Assembly (NCBI GenBank): GCA_035556135.1 | Contig: DATMFO010000003.1 | Location: 1,674,001 to 1,738,000, forward strand | Direction: 5' to 3' | Source: ZC4RG30 sp035556135 | GTDB lineage: Bacteria > Pseudomonadota > Gammaproteobacteria > Steroidobacterales > Steroidobacteraceae | DNA length: 64,000 bases | Part shown: positions 17,229 to 23,936 of the stretch, in pieces | How positions within the stretch are numbered: position 1 is the first letter of the stretch | How the letters are laid out: the number at the start of each line of letters is the position of its first letter | Program-made: the position numbers and the translations under genes | Notes under the pieces: model-generated | Seen by the model: only the letters and a program-made list of their open reading frames with translations | Database searches by the model: none | What the model was told of the DNA's origin: nothing

Positions 17229-17932
17229 TCCGCTTCGATCGGGCCAGCAAGCGTTATCCGAACGGCCGCGAGGCCCTGAGCGCCGCGAGCTTCGAGATCG
17301 GCACCGGCGAGATGGTGTTCCTCACCGGCCGTTCCGGTGCCGGCAAGAGCACCATCCTCAAGCTGGTCGCCCTGCTGGAACGGCCAACGCGCGGGCTGGT
17401 GCTGGTGAATGGCCACAACACCGCCGCGCTGTCGGTACGCCGCATCCCGGCTTTCCGCCGCGAGCTGGGCGTGGTGTTCCAGGACCATCGCCTGCTCACC
17501 GAACGCAGCATCTTCGACAACGTGGCGCTGCCCCTGCACGCTGCCGAGACGGGACTTTCCCTGAAGGACATCGACCGCCGCGTGCGCGCCGCGCTCGACC
17601 AGGTGGGTCTGCTCGACCGCGCGGCCGCGCTGCCGCTGGAGCTTTCCGTGGGCGAGCAGCAGCGCGTGGGCATTGCGCGCGCCGTGGTGAGCAAGCCGAA
17701 GCTCATCATTGCCGACGAGCCCACCGGCAACCTCGATCCGGCCCTGTCGCTGGAGATCATGGAGCTGTTCCGCCGCTTCAACGACGTCGGTGTGACCGTG
17801 GTCATCGCCACGCACGACCTGGACATCGTGAAGGCCTGGGGGTTGCGCGAGATCATCGTGGAGGCAGGCCGTGTGCAGACCACAGCCCCGCCGCCTGCCT
17901 TCGACCTGCCGCACATGGAGGCGCAGCGATGA
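17225..17932 (+). CDS. ftsE: Cell division ATP-binding protein FtsE
   Basis: A 235-residue ABC ATPase that with FtsX controls periplasmic amidase activity and divisome assembly. Walker A is GRSGAGKS (35-42), Walker B is LIIADE in LIIADEPTGNLD (160-171), and the H-loop is TVVIATHDLDI. The ABC signature reads LSVGEQQR (140-147), where FtsE proteins normally have LSGGEQQR: the first Gly is replaced by Val. The rest of the domain is intact. It overlaps ftsY and ftsX by ATGA on each side. Confidence 0.96.
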   Translation: MIRFDRASKRYPNGREALSAASFEIGTGEMVFLTGRSGAGKSTILKLVALLERPTRGLVLVNGHNTAALSVRRIPAFRRELGVVFQDHRLLTERSIFDNVALPLHAAETGLSLKDIDRRVRAALDQVGLLDRAAALPLELSVGEQQRVGIARAVVSKPKLIIADEPTGNLDPALSLEIMELFRRFNDVGVTVVIATHDLDIVKAWGLREIIVEAGRVQTTAPPPAFDLPHMEAQR

Positions 17933-18846
17933 GCGGCTGGCTCACGCGCCACCTGCAGTCTGCGCTGTTCGCCGCCGGGCGCCTGGCGCGCTCGCCGCTG
18001 AACACCGCCTTCACCGTGCTGGTGATCGCCATCGCCCTCACCCTGCCCACCGCACTGGGCCTGGCCATCGTCAGCGTGCGGCAGGCCACGGGGGATTTCG
18101 CCACCTCGGTGGATGTGAACGTTTACTTCAAGCAGGACGTGCCGCTGGAGAAAGCGCAGCAACTGGCTGCCAGCCTGCGCCAGCGCAGTGGCATCGCCAG
18201 CGTGAAACTGGTCAGCGCCGAGGAAGGGCTCGAATCCTTCTCCGCGCAGGGCGGATTCGGCGAGGTGCTGAAGGCGCTGGGTTCGAATCCCCTGCCCCAT
18301 GCCCTGGAAGTGCGCCCCGAGGCCGGCGCCGCCGATCCCGCCCGCATGGCCTCGCTGCGCGAATTCCTCGCCGCCTGGCCCGAGGTGGATTCGGTGCAGA
18401 TGGACCGCGACTGGATCGTGCGCCTGGACGCCATCCTGCAGCTGCTGCGCGGGCTGGTCACCGGCGCCTCCGTGCTGCTGGGCGTGGGAGTGCTGGCCAT
18501 CGTCGGCAACACCGTGCGCCTGGAGATCTACAACCGCCGCGCCGAGATCGAGGTGACCAAACTCGTGGGCGGCAGCAACGCCTTCGTGCGGCGCCCCTTC
18601 CTCTACACCGGCCTTTTCTACGGCCTGTGCGGCGCGCTGCTTGCCGCCCTGCTGGTCCTGCTGGGGCTCAGCCTGCTGAATGCGCCTGTGGCAAGACTCG
18701 CGCAAAGCTATGGCAGCGGCTTCCGGCTGCTGACTCCCACGCTGCGGGATGCCGGCATGCTGCTGGGCGCCGGGGCCCTGCTGGGGCTGCTCGGCGCAGG
18801 CCTCGCGGCCGCCCGGCACCTGGTCCGGATCGAACCCCGAGCCTGA
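17929..18846 (+). CDS. ftsX: Cell division membrane protein FtsX
   Basis: A 305-residue partner of FtsE with four transmembrane helices in the FtsX arrangement: one N-terminal helix (about 26-48), a periplasmic domain (about 50-165) that binds amidase activators such as EnvC, then three helices at about 175-200, 225-250 and 268-292. Family motifs include VDVNVYFKQDVP and VRLEIYNRRAEIEVTKLVGGSNAFVRRPFLYTG. ATGA overlap with ftsE indicates coupled translation. A hairpin 18 bases after the stop may weaken read-through into rpoH. Confidence 0.95.
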   Translation: MSGWLTRHLQSALFAAGRLARSPLNTAFTVLVIAIALTLPTALGLAIVSVRQATGDFATSVDVNVYFKQDVPLEKAQQLAASLRQRSGIASVKLVSAEEGLESFSAQGGFGEVLKALGSNPLPHALEVRPEAGAADPARMASLREFLAAWPEVDSVQMDRDWIVRLDAILQLLRGLVTGASVLLGVGVLAIVGNTVRLEIYNRRAEIEVTKLVGGSNAFVRRPFLYTGLFYGLCGALLAALLVLLGLSLLNAPVARLAQSYGSGFRLLTPTLRDAGMLLGAGALLGLLGAGLAAARHLVRIEPRA

Positions 18847-18864
18847 TTTACAAGCTCTTGTTTT

Positions 18865-18887
18865 AAAAGGGAATCTAATCCCCTTTT
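18865..18887 (+). terminator. Hairpin between ftsX and rpoH (possible weak terminator)
   Basis: AAAAGGG (18865-18871) pairs with CCCTTTT (18881-18887) across a 9-base loop, followed by TGGGG rather than a clean T run. It lies just after the ftsX stop. It could attenuate transcription, or simply overlap the rpoH promoter, whose candidate -10 shares the CCCCTTTT arm. Confidence 0.4.
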
Positions 18888-18906
18888 TGGGGAACCTCCA
18901 CCCCTC

Positions 18907-18933
18907 TTAGCACTCCAAGTCCCTGAGTGCTAA
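18907..18933 (+). promoter_or_regulatory. CIRCE operator (HrcA-binding site) upstream of rpoH
   Basis: A perfect match to the canonical CIRCE inverted repeat: TTAGCACTC, 9 bases (CAAGTCCCT), GAGTGCTAA. It lies 14 bases before the rpoH Shine-Dalgarno. CIRCE is the operator of the heat-shock repressor HrcA, normally found before groESL or dnaK. Its place here implies that HrcA represses transcription of the sigma-32 gene itself. Confidence 0.92.
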
Positions 18934-18964
18934 CATCAGGTTCCAGGAAGGAGGTATCCCTGTC

Positions 18965-19834
18965 GTGAGTGCAACCCGAATGCTGGTCGCCCGCCCGGAC
19001 ACCCTGCTTGCCGGTCCGCTGGGCAGTTTCGAGGCCTACGCCGATCGCGTGGCACGCATCCCCGTGCTCACCCGCGAAGAGGAGCATGAGCTGGCCACCC
19101 GCTTCCGCGACGAGAACGATCTCGGGGCCGCGCGCGAGCTGGTCATGTCGCACCTGCGCTTCGTGCTGCACATCGCACGCGGTTACTCCGGCTACGGCCT
19201 GCCGCTGGGCGACCTGGTGCAGGAAGGCAATGTCGGCCTGATGAAGGCCGTGAAGCGCTACGACCCGGACCAGGGCGTGCGCCTGGTGTCCTTCGCCGTG
19301 CACTGGATCCGCGCGGAAATCCACGATTACGTGCTGCGCAACTGGCGCCTGGTGAAGGTCGCCACCACCAAGGCGCAACGCAAGCTGTTCTTCAACCTGC
19401 GCAAGATGAAGAAGAACCTCGGCTGGCTGACGCATGACGAGACGCAGGCCGTGGCCCGCGACCTGGGAGTGGAACCTGCCGAAGTCACCGAGATGGAGCA
19501 GCGGCTGGCCGCGCGCGACATGTCCTTCGACCCCACGCCCGATGCCGGGGATGAGGACCGTCCGCACGGTCCCGCCTACTTCCTGCCCGCTCCGGGTTCC
19601 GATCCGGCACAGGAAGCCGAGAACGAGGAATGGGATGCAGACCAGCGTGACCGCCTCGGCGTGGCGCTGGAGGGCCTGGATGCCCGCAGCAAGGACATCC
19701 TGCGCCGGCGCTGGCTGGCCGACGAGAAGGCCACCCTCCACGAGCTGGCTGGTGAGTACGGCGTATCCGCGGAGCGCATCCGCCAGATCGAAGTGGCGGC
19801 GATGAAACGCCTCCGGGCCGCGCTGGCTGCCTGA
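18965..19834 (+). CDS. rpoH: RNA polymerase heat-shock sigma factor (sigma-32)
   Basis: A 289-residue group-3-like sigma factor. Region 2 includes LGDLVQEGNVGLMKAVKRYDPDQGVRLVSFAVHWIRAEI. The diagnostic RpoH box QRKLFFNLR is at 138-146, immediately after region 2. Region 4.2 (LHELAGEYGVSAERIRQIEVAAMKRLRA) is the -35-reading helix-turn-helix. The start is GTG at 18965, supported by an excellent AAGGAGGT (18948-18955) 9 bases upstream. The preceding CIRCE element predicts HrcA control. RpoH drives genes for chaperones and proteases. Confidence 0.97.
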   Translation: MSATRMLVARPDTLLAGPLGSFEAYADRVARIPVLTREEEHELATRFRDENDLGAARELVMSHLRFVLHIARGYSGYGLPLGDLVQEGNVGLMKAVKRYDPDQGVRLVSFAVHWIRAEIHDYVLRNWRLVKVATTKAQRKLFFNLRKMKKNLGWLTHDETQAVARDLGVEPAEVTEMEQRLAARDMSFDPTPDAGDEDRPHGPAYFLPAPGSDPAQEAENEEWDADQRDRLGVALEGLDARSKDILRRRWLADEKATLHELAGEYGVSAERIRQIEVAAMKRLRAALAA

Positions 19835-19843
19835 TCTTCCCGC

Positions 19844-19867
19844 GTGAGGGGCGCCTGAGCCCCTCAC
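19844..19867 (+). terminator. Inverted repeat after rpoH
   Basis: A 9-bp perfect stem GTGAGGGGC (19844-19852) pairs with GCCCCTCAC (19859-19867) across a 6-base loop, starting 9 bases after the rpoH stop. No T run follows, so this is a hairpin of terminator type but not a classical intrinsic terminator. Confidence 0.45.
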
Positions 19868-19924
19868 GACCCCTGCCTGTTGGATCAATGCGACGAAAAG
19901 ACGCTGTTTTTTCGTGGCGACAGT

Positions 19925-19952
19925 TTGTTTGCAACAACAATCGCGCTACACT
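19925..19952 (+). promoter_or_regulatory. Candidate promoter of the small RNA
   Basis: -35 TTGTTT (19925-19930), 16-base spacer, -10 TACACT (19947-19952). The predicted start, near 19959-19961, coincides with the first base of an 11-bp hairpin. Both boxes deviate from consensus. Confidence 0.35.
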
Positions 19953-19959
19953 CGCCCCC

Positions 19960-20256
19960 AACAGTTAGTCGTAGCGGATTTCCCAGCGACTAACTGTCTG
20001 GAATTCTTGAAGTTTCGATCTGTTGTTGGATCGAAGGCACAAAAGAAACCCAGGCGATGATGTTGGGCACGGCAGGCAACGGCTCCATTTGCGGGTTCGC
20101 TGCGGTGCGACAGAAGGCGGGAACGCCTTGGCCGACCGTCGATCGGCCGGACCGGAAGGTCCAGTCACACCACCCGGGTGAAATTTTCGTCCATGCATTG
20201 TTGATTGAACTTGGGACGCTCGCGCACTCATGACCCCGCCGAAAGGCGGGGTTTTT
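19960..20256 (+). ncRNA. Candidate small RNA downstream of rpoH
   Basis: The 582-base gap from 19835 to 20416 has no convincing protein gene; the overlapping frames read as shadow sequence. It instead holds a chain of perfect hairpins ending in a strong intrinsic terminator. Stems: ACAGTTAGTCG/CGACTAACTGT (19961-19971, 19987-19997); TTCGATC/GATCGAA (20014-20020, 20029-20035); AAGGCG/CGCCTT with loop GGAA (20114-20129); GGCCGA/TCGGCC (20130-20148); GGACC/GGTCC with loop GGAA (20149-20162). GGA triplets sit in three of the loops. I infer a roughly 290-nucleotide noncoding RNA. It does not resemble 6S, tmRNA, RNase P RNA or 4.5S RNA as far as I can recognise. Confidence 0.5.
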
Positions 20257-20258
20257 TT
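20234..20258 (+). terminator. Strong Rho-independent terminator
   Basis: CCCCGCC-GAAA-GGCGGGG (20234-20251) followed by seven T (20252-20258). No protein gene on the plus strand ends nearby, so it most likely terminates the noncoding transcript from about 19960 and insulates the LysR gene. Confidence 0.88.
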
Positions 20259-20360
20259 ATGCGCCGCGGATGCAGCCGGAGCGCGCTGCGGCGATGTCCG
20301 GGCACACCTTCGCGACATTCGCGGCAATATCAGGTGAATAACGGCGCCGTTATCACCGTC

Positions 20361-20398
20361 TGGTCACATATCACGACTCGCTTATACTCGCTGCGAGT
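20361..20398 (+). promoter_or_regulatory. Candidate promoter and operator of the LysR gene
   Basis: -35 TGGTCA (20361-20366), 16-base spacer, -10 TATACT (20383-20388). An inverted repeat ACTCGC-T-GCGAGT (20386-20398) overlaps the -10 and the likely start point, where autoregulators of this family often bind. The assignment is inferred from position. Confidence 0.4.
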
Positions 20399-20416
20399 GC
20401 CTGGCGAGCGATACAC

Positions 20417-21316
20417 ATGTCGATCACATTCCGGCAGCTTGAGATCTTCGTAGCCGCGGCCGGCGACTGCAATTTCCGTCGCACCGCCGAACGCCTCGGC
20501 GTGAGCCAGCCTTCCATCAGCAACCAGATCCGCGCACTCGAGGGACACCTCGGCCACAACCTGTTCGAGCGTCGCCGCGGCTCGCCACCTGAACTCTCCG
20601 ATGAAGGACGTGTGTTCCTCGAGAAGGCCAAGGAGCTGGTGGTCGGGCGACAGGAAATGGAGCAGCAGACGCGCCAGACGCGCGGACCGCGCGCCATTCG
20701 TCTTGCCGTCACCGCCACGCCACTGCTGCTCGACGCCTACATCCGCCCGAGGCTGCCCACCTTCTGCGAGCAGAACCCGAACATCCAGCTGGACTTCGTG
20801 CCGCTGCATCCCACGCGCGGCGCAGCGCCGATGGTGCTCTCCGGTGAGGTGGACCTCGCTGTATTCACCGGTGATTTCCAGGTCGATGACCGCCTGCAGT
20901 CCGAAGTGGTGAACACGGTGGGCGTATCGATCTACTGCTCGCCGCAGCTCGCCAAACGCGCGGCACGCGGCGTGCGCCTGTCGGACCTGCCCTGGATCAT
21001 GCCGCCGGACGAGTTCAAGCCCACGCGCTTCATGTGGCGCATCCTGAAGGAAGCGGGCATCGAGCCGAGGAACATCATCGCGCGCTCGCAATTCCCTGAT
21101 GTGATCGCCAACATGTGCCTGGAAGGACATGGCTTTGCGGTGCTGTTCGATCATCACGCCGCCACGGGACTCACCGATGGACGCATCGTGAAACTCGGGC
21201 CGCCACTGCCGAGCACCTCGCTGATCCTGCTGGTGGGTCCACGGGCGCAGCGCCCCGCCGCGCAGCCGGCGGTGGACCTGTTCCGCCAGGCCACGCGCCG
21301 GCTGGCCACCCGCTGA
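20417..21316 (+). CDS. LysR family transcriptional regulator
   Basis: A 299-residue LysR-type regulator. The N-terminal winged helix-turn-helix is clear: FRQLEIFVAAAGDCNFRRTAERLGVSQPSISNQIRALEGHLGHNLFERR (about 5-53). It is followed by the linker helix and a two-lobed periplasmic-binding-like effector domain (about 92-290, beginning IRLAVTATPLLL). The domain resembles CbbR/CysB-like regulators only in outline, and no effector can be named. trmO starts 33 bases after its stop on the same strand. The divergent partner that often reveals LysR targets is absent here, because a terminator lies upstream. Confidence 0.9.
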   Translation: MSITFRQLEIFVAAAGDCNFRRTAERLGVSQPSISNQIRALEGHLGHNLFERRRGSPPELSDEGRVFLEKAKELVVGRQEMEQQTRQTRGPRAIRLAVTATPLLLDAYIRPRLPTFCEQNPNIQLDFVPLHPTRGAAPMVLSGEVDLAVFTGDFQVDDRLQSEVVNTVGVSIYCSPQLAKRAARGVRLSDLPWIMPPDEFKPTRFMWRILKEAGIEPRNIIARSQFPDVIANMCLEGHGFAVLFDHHAATGLTDGRIVKLGPPLPSTSLILLVGPRAQRPAAQPAVDLFRQATRRLATR

Positions 21317-21348
21317 TCTGCCGGCCGTGCCACGGCACGGTGCACTCC

Positions 21349-22131
21349 ATGCAGCAGACCCTCACCGTCGCGCCCATTGGCTACCTGCGCGCTTCATGGG
21401 CCACCAAGGTGGAAGCGCCCCGCCAGCCGGCGGCGGCAACGGATGTGCCGGGCGTCATCGAGCTGCTGCCCGGCATGAACCTCGGGCACGCCATCGAGGA
21501 TCTCGCCGGCTGGGAGCGCATCTGGGTAATCTTCTGGTTCGACCGCAACCAGGGCTGGCGGCCGAAGGTGCTGCCACCGCGATCCAGCTCCGGTCGCAAG
21601 GGCGTGCTCGCCACGCGCTCGCCACATCGTCCGAACCCGCTGGGGATGTCCGTGCTGCGGCTGGAACGCATCGAGGGCCTGCGCCTCTTCGTGCGCGACG
21701 TGGATCTGCTCGACGGCACACCCATCCTCGACATCAAGCCCTACGTTCCCTACACCGATGCCTTCCCGGAATCCGGCCAGGGCTGGCTGGCGGCGGATCC
21801 GCGCCGTGACTGGGTGGTGGAGTTCAGCGCGCTGGCAGAGGAGCAGATGGAGTGGATCGCGACACGCTCGCCACTGCCACTGCGTGAACGCATCGAGGCC
21901 ACGCTGAAGCTGGGGCCGCAACCGCATCCTTATCGCCGCATCCGCCGCACCAGTGGCGGCGCATTGCAGCTGGCCGTGCAGGAATGGCGCGTGGATTTCG
22001 AGGTGGAGGATGAGGTGGCACGCGTGCAGGGCGTGCGCACGGGCTACCGGGCGTCACAACTGGCGCAGCCTTCCACAGGAAATGCCGACCCGCTGCAGGT
22101 GCACCGGGAGTTCGTGGTCCGCTTCGGCTGA
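21349..22131 (+). CDS. trmO: tRNA m6t6A37 methyltransferase TrmO (TsaA/UPF0066)
   Basis: A 260-residue TrmO-type enzyme that N6-methylates t6A37 of tRNA using SAM bound in a beta-barrel domain. The UPF0066 signature RSPHRPNPLGMSVLRLE is at 90-106, preceded by IWVIFWFDRNQGWRPKVLPP and followed by DVDLLDGTPILDIKPYVPYTDA. A C-terminal domain of about 100 residues is present, as in E. coli TrmO. I chose ATG 21349 because it gives the family N-terminus; a GTG at 21340 is possible. The stop codon is embedded in a long hairpin (22110-22145). Confidence 0.93.
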   Translation: MQQTLTVAPIGYLRASWATKVEAPRQPAAATDVPGVIELLPGMNLGHAIEDLAGWERIWVIFWFDRNQGWRPKVLPPRSSSGRKGVLATRSPHRPNPLGMSVLRLERIEGLRLFVRDVDLLDGTPILDIKPYVPYTDAFPESGQGWLAADPRRDWVVEFSALAEEQMEWIATRSPLPLRERIEATLKLGPQPHPYRRIRRTSGGALQLAVQEWRVDFEVEDEVARVQGVRTGYRASQLAQPSTGNADPLQVHREFVVRFG

Positions 22132-22145
22132 AGCGGGCCACGAAC
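22110..22145. terminator. 16-bp hairpin over the trmO stop codon, convergent junction
   Basis: The arm at 22110-22125 pairs with 22130-22145 over 16 positions (one G-T wobble) around loop GGCT. The stop codon TGA of trmO lies at the start of the right arm. It sits between the converging trmO and LigI-like genes and could act as a bidirectional terminator, although neither side has a T run. Confidence 0.5.
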
Positions 22146-22172
22146 AATCCTGCCAGGCCGGCGCACTCTTCC

Positions 22173-23099
22173 TCAGCGCGCTTCGTCCGGCCAGTACAGC
22201 CTCATGGGGTTGGTGACCAGCAGCTTCTTCTGCAGCTCTGCCGTCACTGCGATATGGGGGATGAAATCCACCAGCAGCCCGTCATCAGGCATGTGGTCCT
22301 TCAGGTTCGGATGCGGCCAGTCCGTGCCCCAGAGCACGCGGTCGGGGAATTCCTCCACCACACGGCGCGCGAAAGGAACCACATCGCGGTAGGCATTGCG
22401 CTCGCCATTCAGCGCCGGCGGCCCGCTCTTCGACAGCCGCTCCGGGCAGCTCACCTTGCTCCACACGTTCTGGTGCTGGCGCATGAACTTCAGGAACAGC
22501 GAGAACTCCGGGCCGTCGATGGGCTTGTCCACGTTGGGGCGGCCCATGTGGTCCACTACCACGGTGGTTGGCAGCGCCGTGAAGAAATCCCACAACTCCG
22601 GCAGGTCCACCGCCTCGAAGTAGATCACCACGTGCCAGCCGAGCCTGGAGATGCGGCCGGCAATCTCCATCAATTCGTCCTTGGGCGTGAAATCGACCAG
22701 CCGCTTCACGAAGTTGAAGCGCACGCCGCGCACGCCGGCGGCGTGCAGCTCCTGCAGCTCGGCATCGGTGACCGAACGACGCACCGTGGCGATGCCGCGG
22801 GCCTTGCCCCCGGAGGCAATGCAGGCATCGACCATGGCGCGGTTGTCGGCGCCATGGCAGGTGGCCTGCACGATCACGTTGCGCGCGAAGCCGAGGTGGT
22901 CGCGCAGCGCGAACAGCTGCGCCTTGGAGGCGTCGCAGGGCGTGTACTTGCGCTCAGGTGCAAAGGGAAATTCCGCGCCCGGGCCGAACACGTGGCAGTG
23001 GGCATCGACCGCACCGGCGGGCAGCACAAACTGCGGCTTCGAGGGCCCCTGGTACCAGTCGAGCCATCCGGGGGTCTTGGTGAAGGTTTGCTGGGTCAT
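22173..23099 (-). CDS. LigI-like 2-pyrone-4,6-dicarboxylate lactonase family amidohydrolase
   Basis: A 308-residue TIM-barrel amidohydrolase that closely follows the LigI pattern: DAHCHVFGP with His34/His36, ALRDHLGFARNVIVQATCHG, GVRGVRFNFVKRLVD, GWHVVIYFEA, VVVDHMGRP (His184), WGTDWPHPN (Asp260) and LLVTNPMRLYW at the end. LigI hydrolyses 2-pyrone-4,6-dicarboxylate in the protocatechuate 4,5-cleavage (lignin) pathway without a metal ion. No other gene of that pathway is in the window, so the substrate may be a related lactone. It is a single gene; the neighbouring GST is on the same strand 105 bases upstream. Confidence 0.85.
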   Translation of the reverse strand: MTQQTFTKTPGWLDWYQGPSKPQFVLPAGAVDAHCHVFGPGAEFPFAPERKYTPCDASKAQLFALRDHLGFARNVIVQATCHGADNRAMVDACIASGGKARGIATVRRSVTDAELQELHAAGVRGVRFNFVKRLVDFTPKDELMEIAGRISRLGWHVVIYFEAVDLPELWDFFTALPTTVVVDHMGRPNVDKPIDGPEFSLFLKFMRQHQNVWSKVSCPERLSKSGPPALNGERNAYRDVVPFARRVVEEFPDRVLWGTDWPHPNLKDHMPDDGLLVDFIPHIAVTAELQKKLLVTNPMRLYWPDEAR

Positions 23100-23204
23100 G
23101 ACGTTCCGCTTCTTTGAACCGGAGCGGATTCTACGCGTCGCGGGCCGGCCGATCAGCCCGGCTGTCCTCAGGGCGTATACGGCCGGCCGCGGCGCCTGAC
23201 CCCG

Positions 23205-23828
23205 CTAGTGCTTCAGCCCATGCTCCGCCATCACGGCAGCATTCTTCGCCACGCTGCGCTGGTAAGCCGGCCTTTCCTCCAGCCGCTTCACGTACGCCGG
23301 GAACGCCGGCCTCGCATCGATCATCTTGAACTGCAGCATGAAGCTCAGCGTGCCGCCGAGGATGATGTCTGCCATCGTGAACCGCTCACCCAGCAGGAAG
23401 GGCCCGTTGCCCACCGCAACCTCGGCCGCGTTGAGCATGGCGTCATACGAGCCCCAGCCCACCGCGCCCGCATTGAACTCCCCGCCCGAAGCCTTTGCTG
23501 CCGCAGCGGGCTCCAGCACCGAGGGCGAGAAAAACGCCCAGCGCAGGAACGTGCCGCGCGCGGGATCATCCAGCGCCGGCGCCAGCCGGCCTGAGGCATA
23601 GCGGTCGCCCAGGTACACCGCGATCGCGGCGCTTTCGGTGACCACGGCCGCGCCATCCACCAGCACGGGCAGCTTGCCCATGGGGTTGAGCTTCAGGAAC
23701 TCCGGGGCTTTCTGCGCCCCGGCCATGATGTCGACCCAGCGCAGTTCGTAATCGACTCCCACCTCCTCGAGCATCCACACGACCTTGGACGCGCGCGAGA
23801 ACGGATGATGGTAGAGCGTGACAGCCAT
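23205..23828 (-). CDS. Glutathione S-transferase family protein
   Basis: A 207-residue GST. The N-terminal thioredoxin-like domain begins TLYHHPFSRASKVVWMLEEVGVDYE with the catalytic Ser in the FSRAS loop, and has LNPMGKLPVLVDG (cis-Pro) and the glutathione-binding TESAAIAVYL. The C-terminal helical domain contains LLGERFTMADIILGGTL with the conserved N-capping-box Asp. It may detoxify electrophiles or act in aromatic compound breakdown beside the LigI-like lactonase. The substrate cannot be deduced. Confidence 0.92.
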   Translation of the reverse strand: MAVTLYHHPFSRASKVVWMLEEVGVDYELRWVDIMAGAQKAPEFLKLNPMGKLPVLVDGAAVVTESAAIAVYLGDRYASGRLAPALDDPARGTFLRWAFFSPSVLEPAAAAKASGGEFNAGAVGWGSYDAMLNAAEVAVGNGPFLLGERFTMADIILGGTLSFMLQFKMIDARPAFPAYVKRLEERPAYQRSVAKNAAVMAEHGLKH

Positions 23829-23936
23829 GTAACCTCCCTGCTTCGAATTGGCAGGGAAGATTGTCGCTGAAACGGCGCTGCCGCGTCCCGGTTTGACGCA
23901 CTCCAGGCCATGCGCGCGTAAGATGTCCCGGGCGCC

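Noticed and set aside
18279..18296. GGTTCGAATCC-like T-loop sequence suggesting a tRNA 3' end
   Set aside because: It lies in frame inside ftsX (Gly-Ser-Asn-Pro) and no acceptor, D or anticodon arm folds around it.
19960..20258. Identity of the rpoH-downstream RNA as 6S RNA, tmRNA or RNase P RNA
   Set aside because: Ends do not pair with each other as in 6S, no CCA or tag frame as in tmRNA, and the conserved RNase P core sequences are absent.
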